Assembly: GCF_001659685.2 (NCBI RefSeq)
Contig: NZ_LXYE02000036.1
Coordinates: 37,538-101,537 of the forward strand
Length of the DNA: 64,000 nt
Source of the DNA: Labilibacter marinus
GTDB lineage: Bacteria; Bacteroidota; Bacteroidia; Bacteroidales; Marinilabiliaceae
Direction of reading: 5' to 3'
Shown here one piece after another: positions 46,981 to 56,231 of the stretch (its first letter is position 1; every line of letters starts with the position of its first letter). The position numbers were made by a program, and so were the translations under genes. Under the pieces are notes generated by a model. The model saw only the letters and a list, made by a program, of their open reading frames with translations. It had not been told where the DNA came from and made no database searches.

Positions 46981-49395
46981 ATGGAGCAAATTTACACCTA
47001 TATTAAAGTAGCGCTAAGATCCTTAGTGAAATTTCGCTCCGATGCGATACTTAATGTCATTGGGCTTTCTGTTGGCATAACCATTAGTTTAGTGGTGTTT
47101 ATGTACGTTAGGTATGAGTTGGGCTACGATAAAAATTACTCTAAAAGCGAAAACACCTATCGCATCATAACCACTGGAAATATAAGTGGCAGTTCATTTA
47201 ATAGTGCACTAAGTCCTAAACCTTTGGCAGGATTCTTAAAGAATAATTTTCAAGAAGTTGAGGTATCCACAAGGCTTGTAAGAGGCTCAAACAAACTGAT
47301 TAGTCATGGCGATAAGAAGTTTAATGAAGCTGAATTCTTTTATGCTGATTCATCCTTTTTTAAGGTTTTTGATGTGCCCATCATCCAAGGTAAGCCAATA
47401 AACCCACTAGAAAGCGATGAAGATGTAGTGATAACTTCGGTCATCGCAAAAAAGTACTTTGGTGGAGAAGACCCGATTGGAAAAAAAATAGAGTTAGATA
47501 ATGGCTTATCTTTTTATGTGACGGCAGTATGTGAACCACAAGCTCCAAACTCTCATTTTAATTTTGACTTTGTAGCTTCCGAAAAATCAATAAATAAACT
47601 ATATATAGAAAAAAAGAATTGGTTAAAAATTGATTGGTATACTTATCTAACTTTAAAACCAAGTGTTTCTTCTGAGCATATTGAAGGCCGCCTAAACCAA
47701 GAGCTTAAAAAGAAAATAAAAAACAAAATACAAGACTCACAGGAGAAGAGTGCTGGAAACAACCATAACATAAAGGCACTTTCGTTTCACCTGCAACCTC
47801 TCGAAAGTATTCACTTACATTCTCAATTAGATGATGAATTAAAAACCAATTCAAAACATCTTTATGTAAAGATATTCCTTTATCTGGCAATTTTTGTTTT
47901 ACTCATTACGTGTATAAATTTTATAAATTTAACTACGGCCAGAGCATCATTACGTATTAAGGAAATCGGCGTTCGTAAACTCATCGGAGGTCATCGTAAT
48001 TCCTTAATGTTGCAATTTTTGGTGGAGGCTATCACTTATAGCTTTGTCGCTCTTTTCATTGGTCTGGTGCTGGTTGAGCTTTTATTACCTGGTTTTAACA
48101 TCTTATTCGATTTAAACCTGAAATTAAATCGTTCGGAGAGTAGAATTGACTTGCTTTATATACTTGTAGTCACCTTCCTAATTGGTATTATATCTGGTTT
48201 ATATCCTGCCATAGCTTTCTCTCGTATAAATGAAGTGCAGATTTTTAAAGACGGATTTCAACCTAAAAAGAAAGGCCTTATTATTAGGGGTATTTTGGCT
48301 GCGACACAAGTGATGGTGGCAACCTTCTTAATCATATTTACTTTAGGAATGTTATGGCAAATCCAATTCTTAAGAAACAAAGATTTAGGTTTTGATAGCA
48401 AAAACATTATTGTAGTTGAAAGAGGCTATTCATTAGAAAAAAAGTTTGGAGAATTTAAGTCCCATATAAAATTAATTCCTGGCGTAGAAAATGTATCTGC
48501 ATGTTTGGTATTGCCAGGAGAAAAAGCTTCTCAGGAATCCTTTACCTATACAGGAAAAGATGGTGACAAAATGGTTTTAATGCCTTTTAACTACATCGAA
48601 AAAGACTTTTTCAAGACACTCGGCTTAAAGCTTGAAGCTGGAGGTATTTGGAATGGCGAGACTAAGAAGTTTTCTCCTGACCTATTAATTAACAGCAGTG
48701 CGAAAGAAGAGCTTGGTTTTACTAAGGCTTTGGGCACCGAGCTACAGTTTACCAGCCACAGTAAACAATTAACTATTAAAGGTGTATTTAAGGATTTCCA
48801 TTTTGAACCGATACAATTTCCTATTCGCCCTCTAATTTTAATGGATATCCCTAAAAATATATATTACAGCAATCTATTAATTAAGATAAATGATGCCGAT
48901 AAATTCAATAACATAATCGGTCAGGTTCGTGAAGATTGGAGAGCTTATACCAATAACGAACCATTTGAATACAGAATGCTTGAGGATGTATTGGAGAATA
49001 ATCTACATGAAGAAAATGTAGTTTTTAAAATCATTATGGTTTTTATGGTTTTATCCTTACTGATTGCGTGGTTAGGAATAAGGGCTTTTACAGCATTTGT
49101 AGATGAGATGAAACAAAAGGAGTTTATATCGAAGAAAATTATTGGTGCATCTCCAATTCAAATATTTAACGAATTGTTTCTTTCGGTGAGTCAGTATATC
49201 CTCCCAGGTATATTATTAGCTATACCAACTGCCTTTAGTATCTTAAGCCTATGGCTCAATGGCTTTGCCTACTACAGTAGGTTCCCTGTTTTATTAATGG
49301 TAGCCATTGCTGGAATTGTTTGGGGTTTATCTTTCTTGCTTATTCTTCTTCATTCGGGAAAAAGTATCAGATCTAACCCAACACATATTTCATAA
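46981..49395 (+). CDS. MacB/FtsX-type ABC transporter permease
   Basis: An 804 aa permease made of two FtsX/MacB halves. Each has a transmembrane helix, a periplasmic MacB-PCD domain (residues about 45-255 and 455-650) and three C-terminal helices. TTARASLRIKEIGVRKLIGGHRNSLMLQFLVEA is the conserved cytoplasmic turn in the first half; the second (DEMKQKEFISKKIIGASPIQIFNELF) is more degenerate. Such permeases work as mechanotransmitters for lipids, peptides or antibiotics, or in sensing; the target is unknown. Confidence 0.88.
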   Translation: MEQIYTYIKVALRSLVKFRSDAILNVIGLSVGITISLVVFMYVRYELGYDKNYSKSENTYRIITTGNISGSSFNSALSPKPLAGFLKNNFQEVEVSTRLVRGSNKLISHGDKKFNEAEFFYADSSFFKVFDVPIIQGKPINPLESDEDVVITSVIAKKYFGGEDPIGKKIELDNGLSFYVTAVCEPQAPNSHFNFDFVASEKSINKLYIEKKNWLKIDWYTYLTLKPSVSSEHIEGRLNQELKKKIKNKIQDSQEKSAGNNHNIKALSFHLQPLESIHLHSQLDDELKTNSKHLYVKIFLYLAIFVLLITCINFINLTTARASLRIKEIGVRKLIGGHRNSLMLQFLVEAITYSFVALFIGLVLVELLLPGFNILFDLNLKLNRSESRIDLLYILVVTFLIGIISGLYPAIAFSRINEVQIFKDGFQPKKKGLIIRGILAATQVMVATFLIIFTLGMLWQIQFLRNKDLGFDSKNIIVVERGYSLEKKFGEFKSHIKLIPGVENVSACLVLPGEKASQESFTYTGKDGDKMVLMPFNYIEKDFFKTLGLKLEAGGIWNGETKKFSPDLLINSSAKEELGFTKALGTELQFTSHSKQLTIKGVFKDFHFEPIQFPIRPLILMDIPKNIYYSNLLIKINDADKFNNIIGQVREDWRAYTNNEPFEYRMLEDVLENNLHEENVVFKIIMVFMVLSLLIAWLGIRAFTAFVDEMKQKEFISKKIIGASPIQIFNELFLSVSQYILPGILLAIPTAFSILSLWLNGFAYYSRFPVLLMVAIAGIVWGLSFLLILLHSGKSIRSNPTHIS

Positions 49396-49524
49396 GCTAT
49401 TTTTTTTAAGCTATTACACTTCATGCTAAATATTTATCTATATAATAAATAGAATTAAATCAGCTGTTTAATTACAAATACATTGCCATATCATTTAAGT
49501 AGCGGTTTTTCTAAAAAAAAACAA

Positions 49525-49532
49525 TATATTTG
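49525..49532 (+). promoter_or_regulatory. Candidate -7 element for secDF
   Basis: TATATTTG, 59 bases before the secDF ATG. A T-rich run (49506-49510) lies upstream at a shorter spacing than ideal. Confidence 0.4.
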
Positions 49533-49591
49533 CGCAATTCTAGAGAATAGAATCAAATTTAAACGACAACAAAATAAAATCTTAAGTACAA

Positions 49592-52500
49592 ATGCAAAAC
49601 AAAGGAGCAATCAGGGTTTTTGCCCTTCTTTTAGCATTGGTTAGTTTTTATCAATTGATATTTACTTATCAAACTAAAGAGGTAGAAAACAAGGCAAAGG
49701 AAATTGCATTGGGCGATCCACAAGCAGAAATTAATTATTTGGATTCAATTGCGAATGAACCAGTGTATAATTTCATGTTCGGATTGAGGGAATACACTTA
49801 TAAAGAGTGTAAAGAGAAAGAAATTAATTTCGGTCTTGACCTTAAGGGTGGTATGAACTTAATCCTAGAGGTTAAAGTTGCTGATATCCTAAAAGCCCTG
49901 TCCAACTACAACACGGACCCTACATTCAACGAGGCTTTACAAATAGCTGAACAACAAGAAAAATCAAGTTCTGAAAATTTTATCGATTTATTCTACAAAG
50001 CATTTACTGATTTAGATAGCGAAGCTCGTTTAGCCGCTATTTTTAATACTGTTGAGCTAAAAGGAAAAATTGATTACAATACGCCTAACGAAGAAGTATT
50101 AAAAGTTATTGATTTAGAAGCCAATAGTGCTATCGATAACGCTTTTAACATTCTACGTACTCGTATTGACCGTTTCGGGGTAACTCAACCAAACATCCAA
50201 GATCTTGAGAAAAAAGGACGTGTTTTAGTTGAACTTCCGGGGGTTACAGATCCACAAAGGGTTCGTAAACTATTACAAGGAACGGCAAGTCTTGAATTCT
50301 GGGAAACTTATGAGTTTAGCGAATTAGTTCAAAACTTTATTCAAGCTAACCAAAAGGTTGTTGAAATTGAAACAGCTAAATCAGAATTAGCAAAAGCCAA
50401 TACTGTAGACGAAGCTCCAGTTGCTGCTGAGGTTAAAGAAGAAACAGTTGCTGCTGAAGGTGACCTATTGAGTCAGCTAGAGTCAGATAGCACACAAGTA
50501 GATTCTTTAGCAACGCAAGAGTCTATGAAATCTTTATTTTCGGTTTTAAATCCAAGCAGACGTCAACAAGGACCTCTAGTTGGATACTCTTTAGCTAAAG
50601 ATACTTCTAAAGTAAACAAGTACCTTCAGATGGATCAAGTACGTGCTTTATTTCCAAAGAACGTAAGATTTATGTGGGGTGTTAAGGCACTTCCTCAACA
50701 AGAGTTGGAAGATGGCTCAATGAGCAAAGACGAAATTTATGAATTGATTGCTATTAAAGTATCAAGTCACGATGGTCGTCCTCCACTAGAAGGAGATGTT
50801 GTAACCAGTGCTCGAGCAGAAACTAGTCAGCGTGGAGATTACGAAATCAGCATGAGTATGAATGCTGAAGGAACTAATATATGGGCTAGATTAACTAAAG
50901 CAAATATTGGAAAAAGCGTTGCCATTACATTAGACGGTTATGTATATAGTTATCCAACCGTTAATGTTGAAATTAAAGGTAATAGTTCCATTACAGGTAA
51001 CTTTACGCCAGAAGAGGCGAAAGATCTTGCAAACATATTGAAGTCAGGTAAACTTCCTGCTCCAGCACGTATTGTTGAGGATACCGTAGTAGGCCCTTCT
51101 CTTGGAGAAGAAGCTGTAAACTCTGGTTTATCATCATTTATGTGGGCATTCTTAGTAGTACTTGCGTATATGATTTTCTTCTACGGATTCAAAGCAGGTA
51201 CTGTATCTGATATCGCACTATTATTAAACATGTTCTTCATTCTTGGAGTACTTGCTTCGTTTGGTGCTGTATTAACTTTACCTGGTATTGCGGGTATCGT
51301 GTTAACCATTGGTATGTCGGTAGATGCCAACGTACTTATTTACGAGCGTATTCGTGAAGAAATGGCTGCAGGTAAAGGTGTTCGTTTAGCTATCACTGAT
51401 GGTTACAAAAATGCGTTCTCTGCAATTATTGACTCCAACGTAACTACATTCTTAACAGGTGTTATCTTATTTGCATTTGGTACTGGTCCAATTAAAGGTT
51501 TTGCTACTACATTGATGATTGGTATTGCAACATCTTTCTTTTCAGCCATCTTTATTACACGTTTAACTTTCGACTTCTTATTATCTAAAAAGGTTGAAGT
51601 TAAATTTGGAACTAAGTTAACTGAAGGATTCATGAAGAATACTAAAGTTAAATTCTTAGAAAAGAAGAAAATGTTCTTTGTAATTTCTGGGATCGTAATT
51701 TTAGCAAGTGTAGTTTCATTATCTACTAATAGCTTAAAGTTTGGTATCGATTTCTCTGGAGGTCGAACTTATGTAGTTCGTTTCGAAGAAAATGTATCTG
51801 CATCAAATGTTCAAAAAGCGTTGGCAGATCACTTTGAAGGTGCACAAGTAGAGGTGAAAACATTCGGTGGTGAAAACCAAATTAGAATTGCTACCAACTA
51901 CATGATCGACGAAAATGGAACTAACGTTGATAACGAAATTGAAGAAAAACTATACGAAGGGTTAAAATCTACTTTAGGAGCTGATGTAACTTTTGATGAT
52001 TTCATCAACAATTACAGAATGAGTTCTCAGAAAGTAGGGCCAACCATTGCTACAGATATTAAAAAGAATGCCTTCTTATCAATCATATTCTCATTAATCG
52101 TCATCTTCCTTTATATCTTAATCCGTTTCCGTAACTGGGAGTATGGTTTAGGAGCATTGGTTGCATTGGTTCATGATGTGGTAGTTGTATTAGGAGTATT
52201 CTCCATGTTATATAAATTTGTTCCTTTCAGCCTTGAAATTGACCAAGCATTTATTGCTGCTATTTTAACGGTTATTGGTTATTCTATTAATGATACCGTG
52301 GTTGTATTTGACCGTATTAGAGAGTTTTTAGGATTACACCCTAAGCGTAACAGAGTTGAGGTTGTTGATTCTGCATTAAACTCAACGATTAGTCGTACAA
52401 TCAATACATCGTTAACTACTTTCATTGTATTGTTAGTTATCTTCTTATTCGGAGGTGAAGTAATTCAAGGATTTGTATTTGCATTAATGTTAGGTGTTGT

Positions 52501-52594
52501 AGTAGGTACATACTCTTCATTATTTATTGCAACTCCAGTTGCCTTTTCGGTAATTGAATCAAGAGAGAAAAAAAACGGAAAAACTAAGAAATAA
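49592..52594 (+). CDS. secDF: Fused protein translocase subunit SecDF
   Basis: A 1000 aa fusion of SecD and SecF, which use the proton gradient to pull secreted proteins through SecYEG. SecD features: one N-terminal helix, NFGLDLKGGMNLILEV (about residues 78-93), LRTRIDRFGVTQPNIQ, and a membrane part with GMSVDANVLIYERIREE. SecF features: FGIDFSGGRTYVVRF (about 715-729) and GYSINDTVVVFDRIREFL. An acidic, Ala/Glu-rich insert of about 45 residues (near 275-315) is typical of Bacteroidota. A strong terminator follows at once. Confidence 0.95.
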   Translation: MQNKGAIRVFALLLALVSFYQLIFTYQTKEVENKAKEIALGDPQAEINYLDSIANEPVYNFMFGLREYTYKECKEKEINFGLDLKGGMNLILEVKVADILKALSNYNTDPTFNEALQIAEQQEKSSSENFIDLFYKAFTDLDSEARLAAIFNTVELKGKIDYNTPNEEVLKVIDLEANSAIDNAFNILRTRIDRFGVTQPNIQDLEKKGRVLVELPGVTDPQRVRKLLQGTASLEFWETYEFSELVQNFIQANQKVVEIETAKSELAKANTVDEAPVAAEVKEETVAAEGDLLSQLESDSTQVDSLATQESMKSLFSVLNPSRRQQGPLVGYSLAKDTSKVNKYLQMDQVRALFPKNVRFMWGVKALPQQELEDGSMSKDEIYELIAIKVSSHDGRPPLEGDVVTSARAETSQRGDYEISMSMNAEGTNIWARLTKANIGKSVAITLDGYVYSYPTVNVEIKGNSSITGNFTPEEAKDLANILKSGKLPAPARIVEDTVVGPSLGEEAVNSGLSSFMWAFLVVLAYMIFFYGFKAGTVSDIALLLNMFFILGVLASFGAVLTLPGIAGIVLTIGMSVDANVLIYERIREEMAAGKGVRLAITDGYKNAFSAIIDSNVTTFLTGVILFAFGTGPIKGFATTLMIGIATSFFSAIFITRLTFDFLLSKKVEVKFGTKLTEGFMKNTKVKFLEKKKMFFVISGIVILASVVSLSTNSLKFGIDFSGGRTYVVRFEENVSASNVQKALADHFEGAQVEVKTFGGENQIRIATNYMIDENGTNVDNEIEEKLYEGLKSTLGADVTFDDFINNYRMSSQKVGPTIATDIKKNAFLSIIFSLIVIFLYILIRFRNWEYGLGALVALVHDVVVVLGVFSMLYKFVPFSLEIDQAFIAAILTVIGYSINDTVVVFDRIREFLGLHPKRNRVEVVDSALNSTISRTINTSLTTFIVLLVIFLFGGEVIQGFVFALMLGVVVGTYSSLFIATPVAFSVIESREKKNGKTKK

Positions 52595-52619
52595 GCTTCC
52601 GTAATCATATTATACTTGC

Positions 52620-52658
52620 ACCCTTTAAACCTTTGTGTTTAAAGGGTGTTTTGTTTTT
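52620..52658 (+). terminator. Terminator of secDF
   Basis: ACCCTTTAAAC (52620-52630), loop CTTTGT, GTTTAAAGGGT (52637-52647), then GTTTTGTTTTT. Perfect 11-bp stem. Its right arm and T tract overlap the tatA promoter. Confidence 0.88.
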
Positions 52659-52668
52659 ATTATCTTTG
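52638..52668 (+). promoter_or_regulatory. Candidate promoter for tatA, overlapping the secDF terminator
   Basis: TTTA (52638-52641), 19-base spacer, TATCTTTG (52661-52668), 24 bases before the tatA ATG at 52692. Confidence 0.55.
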
Positions 52669-52691
52669 AACAAATTAAATTTGTTTTCATA

Positions 52692-53120
52692 ATGTATTTA
52701 GGATTATTTTCATTTGGAGGTGGAGAAATATTCATCGTATTAATAGCTGTTTTATTGCTTTTTGGAGCCAATAAAATACCTGAACTAGCACGTATGCTTG
52801 GTAAAGGAATGAACGAATTTAAACGAGCTACAGATGATATTAAACGCGAGTTTAAAGAAGGAACGGATGAATTTAAGAAGGACCTCGACGATAGTAAAAA
52901 GGAAATAGATAGTCACATTCACGATATTACCGATACAGTTACGGAAGAGGACGATTACGACCCATACATGGGTCTTGAAGAAGATGAGGATGATGAACTG
53001 TACGAAGCACCTGCTGAGGATGAAGAATCTACAGAGCCAGAAAAAAAGGAAACTGAACCTGAAAATCTAGCACAGCCTCGTCCTAAAAAAAACAAATCTT
53101 CTGAAGAAGAAAGCAATTAG
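52692..53120 (+). CDS. tatA: Sec-independent translocase subunit TatA/TatB-like
   Basis: A 142 aa Tat component. An N-terminal helix (EIFIVLIAVLLLFGANKIPELARMLGKGMNEFKRATDDI, residues about 11-49) shows the conserved Phe-Gly hinge and amphipathic helix. A charged, strongly acidic tail follows, much longer than in E. coli TatA. The ATG at 52692 is chosen; the earlier in-frame start at 52635 lies inside the upstream terminator. TatC is not in the window. Confidence 0.88.
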   Translation: MYLGLFSFGGGEIFIVLIAVLLLFGANKIPELARMLGKGMNEFKRATDDIKREFKEGTDEFKKDLDDSKKEIDSHIHDITDTVTEEDDYDPYMGLEEDEDDELYEAPAEDEESTEPEKKETEPENLAQPRPKKNKSSEEESN

Positions 53121-53133
53121 AACATTGAATTAA

Positions 53134-54069
53134 ATGGGAGTTTTAATGGTAATTGCAGGCTTTGTCCTGCTTTTTTTTAGTGGTGATTGGCTCGTTAAAT
53201 CCAGCGTTCAAATTGCTCGATATTTAAAAATATCAACCTTAGTTGTAGGGATAACCGTTGTAGCTTTCGGAACATCAGCTCCTGAATTACTCGTTAGTTT
53301 AAAGGCTGTTTTTGATGGCGTTCCTGATATCTCAGTGGGTAATGTGGTAGGTTCAAATATCGCCAATATTGCTTTAGTACTTGGAACTGTAGCAATTATC
53401 TTACCCGTTAGAGTCAGCAGAAAAAGCTCTGTCTTTTTTGATTGGACTATTATGATGGGAGCCTCACTTCTATTCTTATTATTCGTTCAAAACAAAGTCA
53501 TTGAATTATACGAAGGTGTAATCTTCATTATCCTTATTGTCATCTATCTGGTATTCTCGGTTTACAAATCGCGCAAACAGATGGGCAAATCAGGTGAGAT
53601 TATACTAAAACCAACTATGAAGATATCTTCGGCCATTGGCCTATTGGTCCTTGCCGCTGTAGGCCTTTATTTTGGTTCTAAGCTTTTGGTAGATGGCGTT
53701 GTGATTGTGGCCAAAGGGTTCGATATCAGCGACCGTGTTATTGGTATTTCGGTAGTTGCATTCGGAACCAGTGTACCCGAATTAGCTACATCTATAATGG
53801 CAGCCGTAAAAAAAGAAACATCCATCTCCATTGGAAATATTATAGGCTCCAATATATTTAACCTCATGGCCATTTTAGGAATAACATCTGTTTTAAAACC
53901 TATCAATGTATCGCAGGAACTAATATCGGTAGATATTTGGTGGATGATTGGAGTTGCCGTGCTACTTATCCTTACGCTATTGCCCTTAAAAAGGAGTGTT
54001 ATAACACGATGGGAAGGACTTTTATTAGTGGGCACATACTTATTATACATGGTTTTACTTTTTACTTAA
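53134..54069 (+). CDS. Calcium/sodium antiporter (CaCA family, YrbG-like)
   Basis: A 311 aa membrane antiporter of about ten helices. The two inverted alpha-repeats are clear: [13 protein letters not shown] with [11 protein letters not shown], and [13 protein letters not shown] with [11 protein letters not shown]. It is 13 bases after tatA and 10 before lolD, so it is probably in the same transcript. Confidence 0.9.
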   Translation: MGVLMVIAGFVLLFFSGDWLVKSSVQIARYLKISTLVVGITVVAFGTSAPELLVSLKAVFDGVPDISVGNVVGSNIANIALVLGTVAIILPVRVSRKSSVFFDWTIMMGASLLFLLFVQNKVIELYEGVIFIILIVIYLVFSVYKSRKQMGKSGEIILKPTMKISSAIGLLVLAAVGLYFGSKLLVDGVVIVAKGFDISDRVIGISVVAFGTSVPELATSIMAAVKKETSISIGNIIGSNIFNLMAILGITSVLKPINVSQELISVDIWWMIGVAVLLILTLLPLKRSVITRWEGLLLVGTYLLYMVLLFT

Positions 54070-54079
54070 TTCTAAACAT

Positions 54080-54730
54080 ATGATTTCAGCAAGAGGCATT
54101 GAAAAACAGTTTGGTGATTTAAAAGTTCTAAAAGGAATTGATTTAGATATTAATGCAGGGGAAGTGGTTTCAATTGTAGGACCAAGTGGAGCGGGAAAAA
54201 CTACGCTTTTGCAAATACTAGGCACCTTAGATAAGCCTAATGTAGGCGAAGTAAATATAAACAACACAAATATTCAAGGACTCTCGGAGAAAGAACTAGC
54301 CAAATTCAGAAATGAAAACATTGGTTTTGTATTTCAATTTCATCAACTGTTACCTGAATTTAATGCGGTAGAAAACATTATCCTACCCGCCCTTATTGCT
54401 GGAAAAAATAAAGCTAAAAGTGAAGATAAAGCCCGTCACCTTTTATCCTTTTTAAATTTAAAGGATAGAGAAACGCATAAGCCAGCAGAGTTAAGTGGTG
54501 GAGAAAAACAACGTGTAGCCATAGCTCGTGCACTCATTAACGATCCTGCGGTGGTTTTTGCTGACGAACCCACAGGCAGCTTAGATTCTCAAAACCAAGA
54601 AGAACTACATAAACTATTTTTTCAGTTAAGAGATGAGTTTAAACAAACCTTTGTGATTGTAACACACGATTTACATTTGGCACATTTAAGTGATAGAGAG
54701 ATAAAAATGAAAGATGGATTTGTGCAATAA
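54080..54730 (+). CDS. lolD: ABC transporter ATP-binding protein LolD-like
   Basis: A 216 aa ATPase with normal motifs: Walker [11 protein letters not shown]-loop [12 protein letters not shown], signature LSGGEKQR, Walker [13 protein letters not shown] and switch VTHDLHLA. These match LolD, which powers release of outer-membrane lipoproteins from the inner membrane. LolC/LolE-type permease is not adjacent, so substrate is by resemblance. Confidence 0.85.
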   Translation: MISARGIEKQFGDLKVLKGIDLDINAGEVVSIVGPSGAGKTTLLQILGTLDKPNVGEVNINNTNIQGLSEKELAKFRNENIGFVFQFHQLLPEFNAVENIILPALIAGKNKAKSEDKARHLLSFLNLKDRETHKPAELSGGEKQRVAIARALINDPAVVFADEPTGSLDSQNQEELHKLFFQLRDEFKQTFVIVTHDLHLAHLSDREIKMKDGFVQ

Positions 54731-54735
54731 CTCCT

Positions 54736-55497
54736 ATGGACATAACAGAAATAAAATCCTTTTTAGATGAAAAGGTACTTCAATATAACGAACCCACTTT
54801 TATAGAGTCCGACCCAATTTCATTACCTAAACTATTTTCGAAAAAAGAAGATATAGAAATAGCTGGTTTTATAGCAGCAACTATTTCGTGGGGACAACGC
54901 AAGGCCATTATTAAAGCAGGCCATAATATACTTTCGTGGATGAATCACGAGCCATATGAGTTTGTGATGAATGGCGATATGGATAGTTTACCAGATGTTT
55001 CCGTTTATCGTACTTTTAATGGGGTTGATTTGCGATACTTTATATTAGCATTACGAAATATATATCGTAATCACGGTGGTTTGGAGAAGGTTTTTACCGA
55101 TGGCTACACAGCTAACAAAAGCCTGAAAGAATCAATCGCTCACTTTCGTGAAATATTTACCTCTTTCCAAGAACCAGAGAGATCTGCCAAGCATATAGCT
55201 AATGTGGTGAAAGGCTCATCTGCCAAACGGATTTGCATGTATTTACGATGGATGGTGAGAGAAGACAACATGAAAGTAGATTTTGGGCTTTGGAAAAACA
55301 TCAACTCGGCCGATTTAATGTTACCGTTGGATGTTCACACAGGTAATGTAGGTAGAAAACTAGGCATCTTAACCCGTAAACAAAGTGATTGGAAAGCAGT
55401 GGAAGAAATCACTGCCAACCTAAGGAAATGTGATTCTTCTGATCCGATAAAATACGATTATGCCTTATTTGGCTTAGGTGTTTTCGAAAAATTTTAA
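54736..55497 (+). CDS. TIGR02757 family (DUF2400) protein
   Basis: A 253 aa cytoplasmic protein with the family landmarks AGFIAATISWGQRKAIIKAGHNIL, SAKRICMYLRWMVREDNMKVDFGLW and the closing LMLPLDVHTGNVGRKLGIL, related to helix-hairpin-helix DNA glycosylase folds. Catalytic role unproven. Five bases after lolD and two before the methyltransferase: one operon. Confidence 0.85.
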   Translation: MDITEIKSFLDEKVLQYNEPTFIESDPISLPKLFSKKEDIEIAGFIAATISWGQRKAIIKAGHNILSWMNHEPYEFVMNGDMDSLPDVSVYRTFNGVDLRYFILALRNIYRNHGGLEKVFTDGYTANKSLKESIAHFREIFTSFQEPERSAKHIANVVKGSSAKRICMYLRWMVREDNMKVDFGLWKNINSADLMLPLDVHTGNVGRKLGILTRKQSDWKAVEEITANLRKCDSSDPIKYDYALFGLGVFEKF

Positions 55498-55499
55498 TC

Positions 55500-56231
55500 A
55501 TGGCTAACAACTATTTTAAATTCAAACAATTTATCGTTCAGCAAGATTTAGCTGCCATGAAAGTGGGGACTGATGGTGTGTTGATTGGCGCATGGGCTTC
55601 GGCAGATAAAGCATGCAATATTTTGGATATTGGAACAGGCACTGGTTTAATTGCCTTAATGATGGCTCAAAAAAATGCAGAAGCTAAAATTGATGCCATC
55701 GAAATTGATGAGAAAGCATGCGAACAGGCCAAAATAAACTTTATAGGTTCGCCTTGGAGCCAACGTTTAAACATCATTGAATCTAGCCTGCAGGCATTCA
55801 AAAGCAATTACAAATACGACTTAATCATAAGTAATCCGCCTTATTTTAATAATTCGCTTAAAAACGATTGTAAGCAAAGGCAAACGGCACGGCACACCGA
55901 CAGTTTAACTTTTAGCGATTTACTCGAAGGTGTTCATCGTCTTTTAAATAAAGAAGGAAGATTTTGTGTAGTTCTTCCTACAGATGAAAAAGAAAACTTT
56001 GTGGAAATAGCTCAAGCCCATAACCTTTTTCTGAATAAGTTGTTGGACATGTACCCTACCCCAACTAAACCTTCCAAGCGAGTATTGATGGAATTTTCAT
56101 TTCAACAAAAAGAGCTCGAAGAAGAAGGTATGATTCTTGAGGAGTTCGGCAGACATCTATATTCAGATAAATTCAAACAATTAACAGGAGACTTTTATTT
56201 AGGCTTTAAGTCGAAACCAGAAGATGCTTAA
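55500..56231 (+). CDS. tRNA1(Val) (adenine37-N6)-methyltransferase-like
   Basis: A 243 aa SAM-dependent methyltransferase. Motif I is ILDIGTGTGLIALMMAQ, and the catalytic IISNPPYFNNSL is the NPPY motif for N6-adenine methylation. The start KFKQFIVQQDLAAMKVGTDGVLIGAWA is characteristic of the TrmN6 (YfiC) group. Overlaps the MATE gene by 8 bases. Confidence 0.88.
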   Translation: MANNYFKFKQFIVQQDLAAMKVGTDGVLIGAWASADKACNILDIGTGTGLIALMMAQKNAEAKIDAIEIDEKACEQAKINFIGSPWSQRLNIIESSLQAFKSNYKYDLIISNPPYFNNSLKNDCKQRQTARHTDSLTFSDLLEGVHRLLNKEGRFCVVLPTDEKENFVEIAQAHNLFLNKLLDMYPTPTKPSKRVLMEFSFQQKELEEEGMILEEFGRHLYSDKFKQLTGDFYLGFKSKPEDA

